From: Gemmatimonadota bacterium
Lineage (GTDB): Bacteria > Gemmatimonadota > Gemmatimonadetes > Gemmatimonadales > GWC2-71-9
Direction: 5' to 3'
Length of the DNA: 7,844 nucleotides
NCBI GenBank assembly: GCA_022573095.1
Contig: JACZUR010000096.1
Span: 1 to 7,844, forward strand
Shown here: piece after piece, positions 6,040 to 7,844 of the stretch
How positions within the stretch are numbered: the first letter of the stretch is position 1
Layout: every line of letters begins with the position of its first letter
Position numbers and translations under genes: made by a program
The notes under the pieces: model-generated
What the model saw: only the letters and a program-made list of their open reading frames with translations
The model's database searches: none
Told to the model about the DNA's origin: nothing

Positions 6040-7308
6040 GTGAACTCCACCCGGAACGCGAAATGGAACTCGATCCTCGCGGCTCTGATTTCAGTTGTAC
6101 CCTGTCTGCCTCGTCCCGTGGTACTGCTCGAATCGGGGTCGGGCAGTGGTTTGATCCGCCTCGCATGGGGGCAGCGGAAGAGGTGCAGGTTGAACTGGCG
6201 ATCAGAGGATATTGGACGGATCGGTTGGATTGAGAACTTGTCGCCGGAGAGCCGGTGGTACGGTTTCTTTTCCTATGACCTTGGGATTCCTCCTCGCGCT
6301 GCGCGGCGGGAACCGCCAATCGCGCTTCCGCTGGCCGATTTTTTCGAGCCCGAGCACGAACTGTTGCTCGATATTGAATCCGGAGAAGTGGTGCGTGGTG
6401 ACGCCACCATCCTGGCCGAGTTGGATAATCACGCGGGCGAGGTTGAGGCCGAGGGCGGGTCGCCCGAAACGAGTCTGTTGAAACAGAGCTTCGGTCAGCC
6501 GGATTTCGAGCGAGCCGTGCTCGATATAAAGGAATACATTGCCGCCGGGGACGTTTACCAGGTAAATCTTTCGATCGCGCAACTGTTCGAGACGTCATTG
6601 ACCCCGTGGCAGACCTACCTGAACATCAGGAAGATCAATCCTTCACCTTGGATGGGGTTTGCGGACTTCGGAGACTGGCAGCTGGTGAGCGGATCACCGG
6701 AGCTACTGGTGGAAACCAAGGTGCAGGAGTCGAACAAATTTATCATCCGGGCGCGCCCCATAGCTGGGACGAGAAAGAAAACCGGTGACCTCGCTCGTGA
6801 CGCGGAGATGAAATCGGAGCTGACACTCGACGAGAAGGAGCGCGCGGAACATCGCATGCTGGTCGACCTGGCCCGTAACGACCTCGGCAGGGTGGCGAAG
6901 TACGGATCGTTGAACGTGTCCGAAACCGAAGTCGTGGAGGAGTATTCTCACGTATTTCACCTCGTCAGCCAGGTAGAAGCGGTGCTGCGGGAGGAGTGTA
7001 CCGCCGCAGACATAGTTACTGCGGTGTTTCCGGGCGGTACGATTACTGGAGTGCCGAAGATCCGCGCGATGGAAATCATCGCTGAACTCGAGCCGGTGGC
7101 GAGAGGCGCGTATACCGGTGGATTGGGATGGCTGGGACCGGACGGAATGCAGCTGAACATACTTATCAGATCGGCGGTGTTCAGAGGAGCTAGAGTGGCC
7201 GTACAGGCAGGGGCGGGGATCGTGTGGGACTCGCTGCCGGAACGCGAGTGGAGAGAGAGTAACCGAAAGGCCGCTGCCATGATTGCGGCCCTCGGAGCTG
7301 ATGTATGA
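6040..7308 (+). CDS. pabB: Chorismate-utilising enzyme, likely aminodeoxychorismate synthase component I
   Basis: A 422-residue member of the TrpE/PabB family. It would aminate chorismate to 4-amino-4-deoxychorismate with ammonia from a PabA partner that is not in this window. The N-terminal third is short and divergent (LLES 29-32, YGFFSYDLG 74-82). The chorismate-binding domain is complete: GDVYQVNL (170-177), SGSPELLVE (217-225), RPIAGT (239-244), RAEHRMLVDLARNDLGRV (268-285), HLVS (307-310), FPGGTITGVPKIRAMEII (330-347) and GAGIVWDS (391-398). PabB is preferred over TrpE because of the TITGVPK and LNILIR motifs, the compact N-terminus and the coupled pabC. However, position 242 is Ala, as in anthranilate synthases, where PabB usually has Lys (PIKGT). 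The start is GTG without a clear Shine-Dalgarno; no better start precedes the conserved VVLLES. The stop overlaps pabC by ATGA. Confidence 0.8.
   Translation: MNSTRNAKWNSILAALISVVPCLPRPVVLLESGSGSGLIRLAWGQRKRCRLNWRSEDIGRIGWIENLSPESRWYGFFSYDLGIPPRAARREPPIALPLADFFEPEHELLLDIESGEVVRGDATILAELDNHAGEVEAEGGSPETSLLKQSFGQPDFERAVLDIKEYIAAGDVYQVNLSIAQLFETSLTPWQTYLNIRKINPSPWMGFADFGDWQLVSGSPELLVETKVQESNKFIIRARPIAGTRKKTGDLARDAEMKSELTLDEKERAEHRMLVDLARNDLGRVAKYGSLNVSETEVVEEYSHVFHLVSQVEAVLREECTAADIVTAVFPGGTITGVPKIRAMEIIAELEPVARGAYTGGLGWLGPDGMQLNILIRSAVFRGARVAVQAGAGIVWDSLPEREWRESNRKAAAMIAALGADV
7294..7297 (+). promoter_or_regulatory. Ribosome binding site of pabC
   Basis: GGAG inside the last codons of pabB lies 7 nt before the ATG at 7305. 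It fixes that start and supports translational coupling through the ATGA overlap. Confidence 0.65.
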
Positions 7309-7844
7309 CTGCGGTGTTCGAGACGATGCGAGTGAGGGGTGGGACGATACCGCTGCTCGAGCGGCATCTCGCTCGATTTCACGCGAATTGGCAGCTAGCG
7401 AACCTGGAACCGCCACCATCGGACATTGTTCGGAGGGTTTCGGAAAAGCTCTCCGAGCGCAGCGATGATCACGCGCTCCGCATGGAGTGGGATGGGTCGG
7501 ATCTCGTTTTTGCCGCTCGCGATCTACCTGATCTCAATCCAATCACGCTTGTAACATCGCAGGTTCGGCACGAGGGATATAAAGTGAAGACGACCGATCG
7601 TGAACAGTTTGATCGTGCGCGCGCGGAGGCCCGCGACGCGGGAGCTGACGAGGCGCTCATGCTGACCGGGGACGGATTCGTCGCGGAGGGGAGTCTGTTC
7701 GCGATCTGCTGGATTGCGGAAGGAGAATTGTACGTGGCCTCGCTGGACTTGGGAATACTGCCGAGTATCGGAAGGGCTCGTGTCATCGAGATCGCGAAGG
7801 GCGAGGGGGAGGGGGGGGGGATGGCGGGGAACGAAGGGCGGTAC
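7305..7844 (+). CDS. pabC: Aminodeoxychorismate lyase / class IV aminotransferase-fold protein, 3'-truncated
   Basis: Open from ATG 7305 to the window edge: 180 codons, no stop. Family members are usually about 240-290 residues, so the C-terminal part is missing. The PLP-dependent enzyme removes pyruvate from aminodeoxychorismate to give p-aminobenzoate for folate. Features seen: FETMRVRGGTIPLLERHLARF (5-25, the class IV N-terminal strand-helix), YKVKT (92-96), where K95 aligns with the Schiff-base lysine of the family (E. coli PabC IKHLNR), GADEALMLTGDGFVAEGS (113-130) with the family Glu, and LGILPSIGRAR (149-159). It overlaps pabB by 4 nt, which supports the pairing. The last 15 or so residues, coded by G-rich DNA, fit the family less well. 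A branched-chain or D-amino-acid aminotransferase is less likely given the neighbour. Confidence 0.85.
   Translation, partial: MTAVFETMRVRGGTIPLLERHLARFHANWQLANLEPPPSDIVRRVSEKLSERSDDHALRMEWDGSDLVFAARDLPDLNPITLVTSQVRHEGYKVKTTDREQFDRARAEARDAGADEALMLTGDGFVAEGSLFAICWIAEGELYVASLDLGILPSIGRARVIEIAKGEGEGGGMAGNEGRY
7802..7820 (+). repeat. G-rich homopolymer near the window end
   Basis: G-rich sequence ends in a run of ten G (7811-7820), just 24 nt before the edge. It falls in pabC and gives Gly/Glu-rich residues atypical for the enzyme. It may be real, but poly-G at a contig edge is a familiar sequencing artefact. Confidence 0.6.

Noticed and set aside
5999..6598. 199-codon minus-strand ORF antisense to pabB
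   Set aside because: The product is Arg/Pro/Ser-rich and unlike any family; the opposite strand has unambiguous conserved PabB motifs, so this is a shadow frame.
6703..7419. 238-codon minus-strand ORF antisense to pabB/pabC
   Set aside because: It covers the most conserved part of PabB, whose motifs are intact on the plus strand; the composition looks like a shadow frame.

Overview
The window looks like a fragment of a Gram-negative bacterial chromosome of roughly 55-60% GC. The outer-membrane and periplasmic repertoire (a DUF5916/CBM9-like barrel protein, a DUF5777-type barrel, a YceI protein and a small planctomycete-type cytochrome c) suggests Gemmatimonadota or a related phylum. That assignment rests on family recollection, not on a marker gene. 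Both ends cut through genes. The last bases contain a G homopolymer, so the window may be a whole short contig with a poor 3' edge.

Layout: (1) 1-1946, plus strand: the 3' part of a gene for a glycine-tract protein ending in a monoheme cytochrome c domain, then a YceI-family periplasmic protein, then a DUF5777-like outer-membrane barrel that overlaps yceI by 26 nt. They are probably one operon. (2) 2122-3015, plus: an EamA/DMT-family inner-membrane transporter with a TTG start and no clear ribosome binding site. (3) 3016-3085: a short convergent spacer holding a good leftward intrinsic terminator. (4) 3086-5746, minus: an 886-residue exported protein with an N-terminal CBM9-like domain and a DUF5916 barrel. 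(5) 5747-6039: a divergent regulatory region with a second leftward terminator and several short inverted repeats. (6) 6040-7844, plus: a PabB/TrpE-family chorismate-utilising enzyme, overlapping by ATGA with a class IV aminotransferase-fold gene (PabC) that runs off the end. This pair fits p-aminobenzoate synthesis for folate.

How the genes may work together: the first three products would all act in the periplasm or outer membrane and look like one envelope module (small cytochrome, lipocalin-like YceI, barrel) with no established joint function. pabB and pabC are translationally coupled and act in sequence, from chorismate to aminodeoxychorismate to p-aminobenzoate. No pabA glutaminase is in the window. 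The DMT transporter and the DUF5916 protein appear to be independent units.

The points most worth checking are: the glycine tract joining an RRM-like tail to a cytochrome domain (real fusion or assembly join); the cytochrome/YceI/barrel trio; the PabB homologue with a TrpE-like PIAGT motif instead of PIKGT; and the orphan leftward terminator at 5892-5914. I see no mobile element, CRISPR array, tRNA or rRNA.
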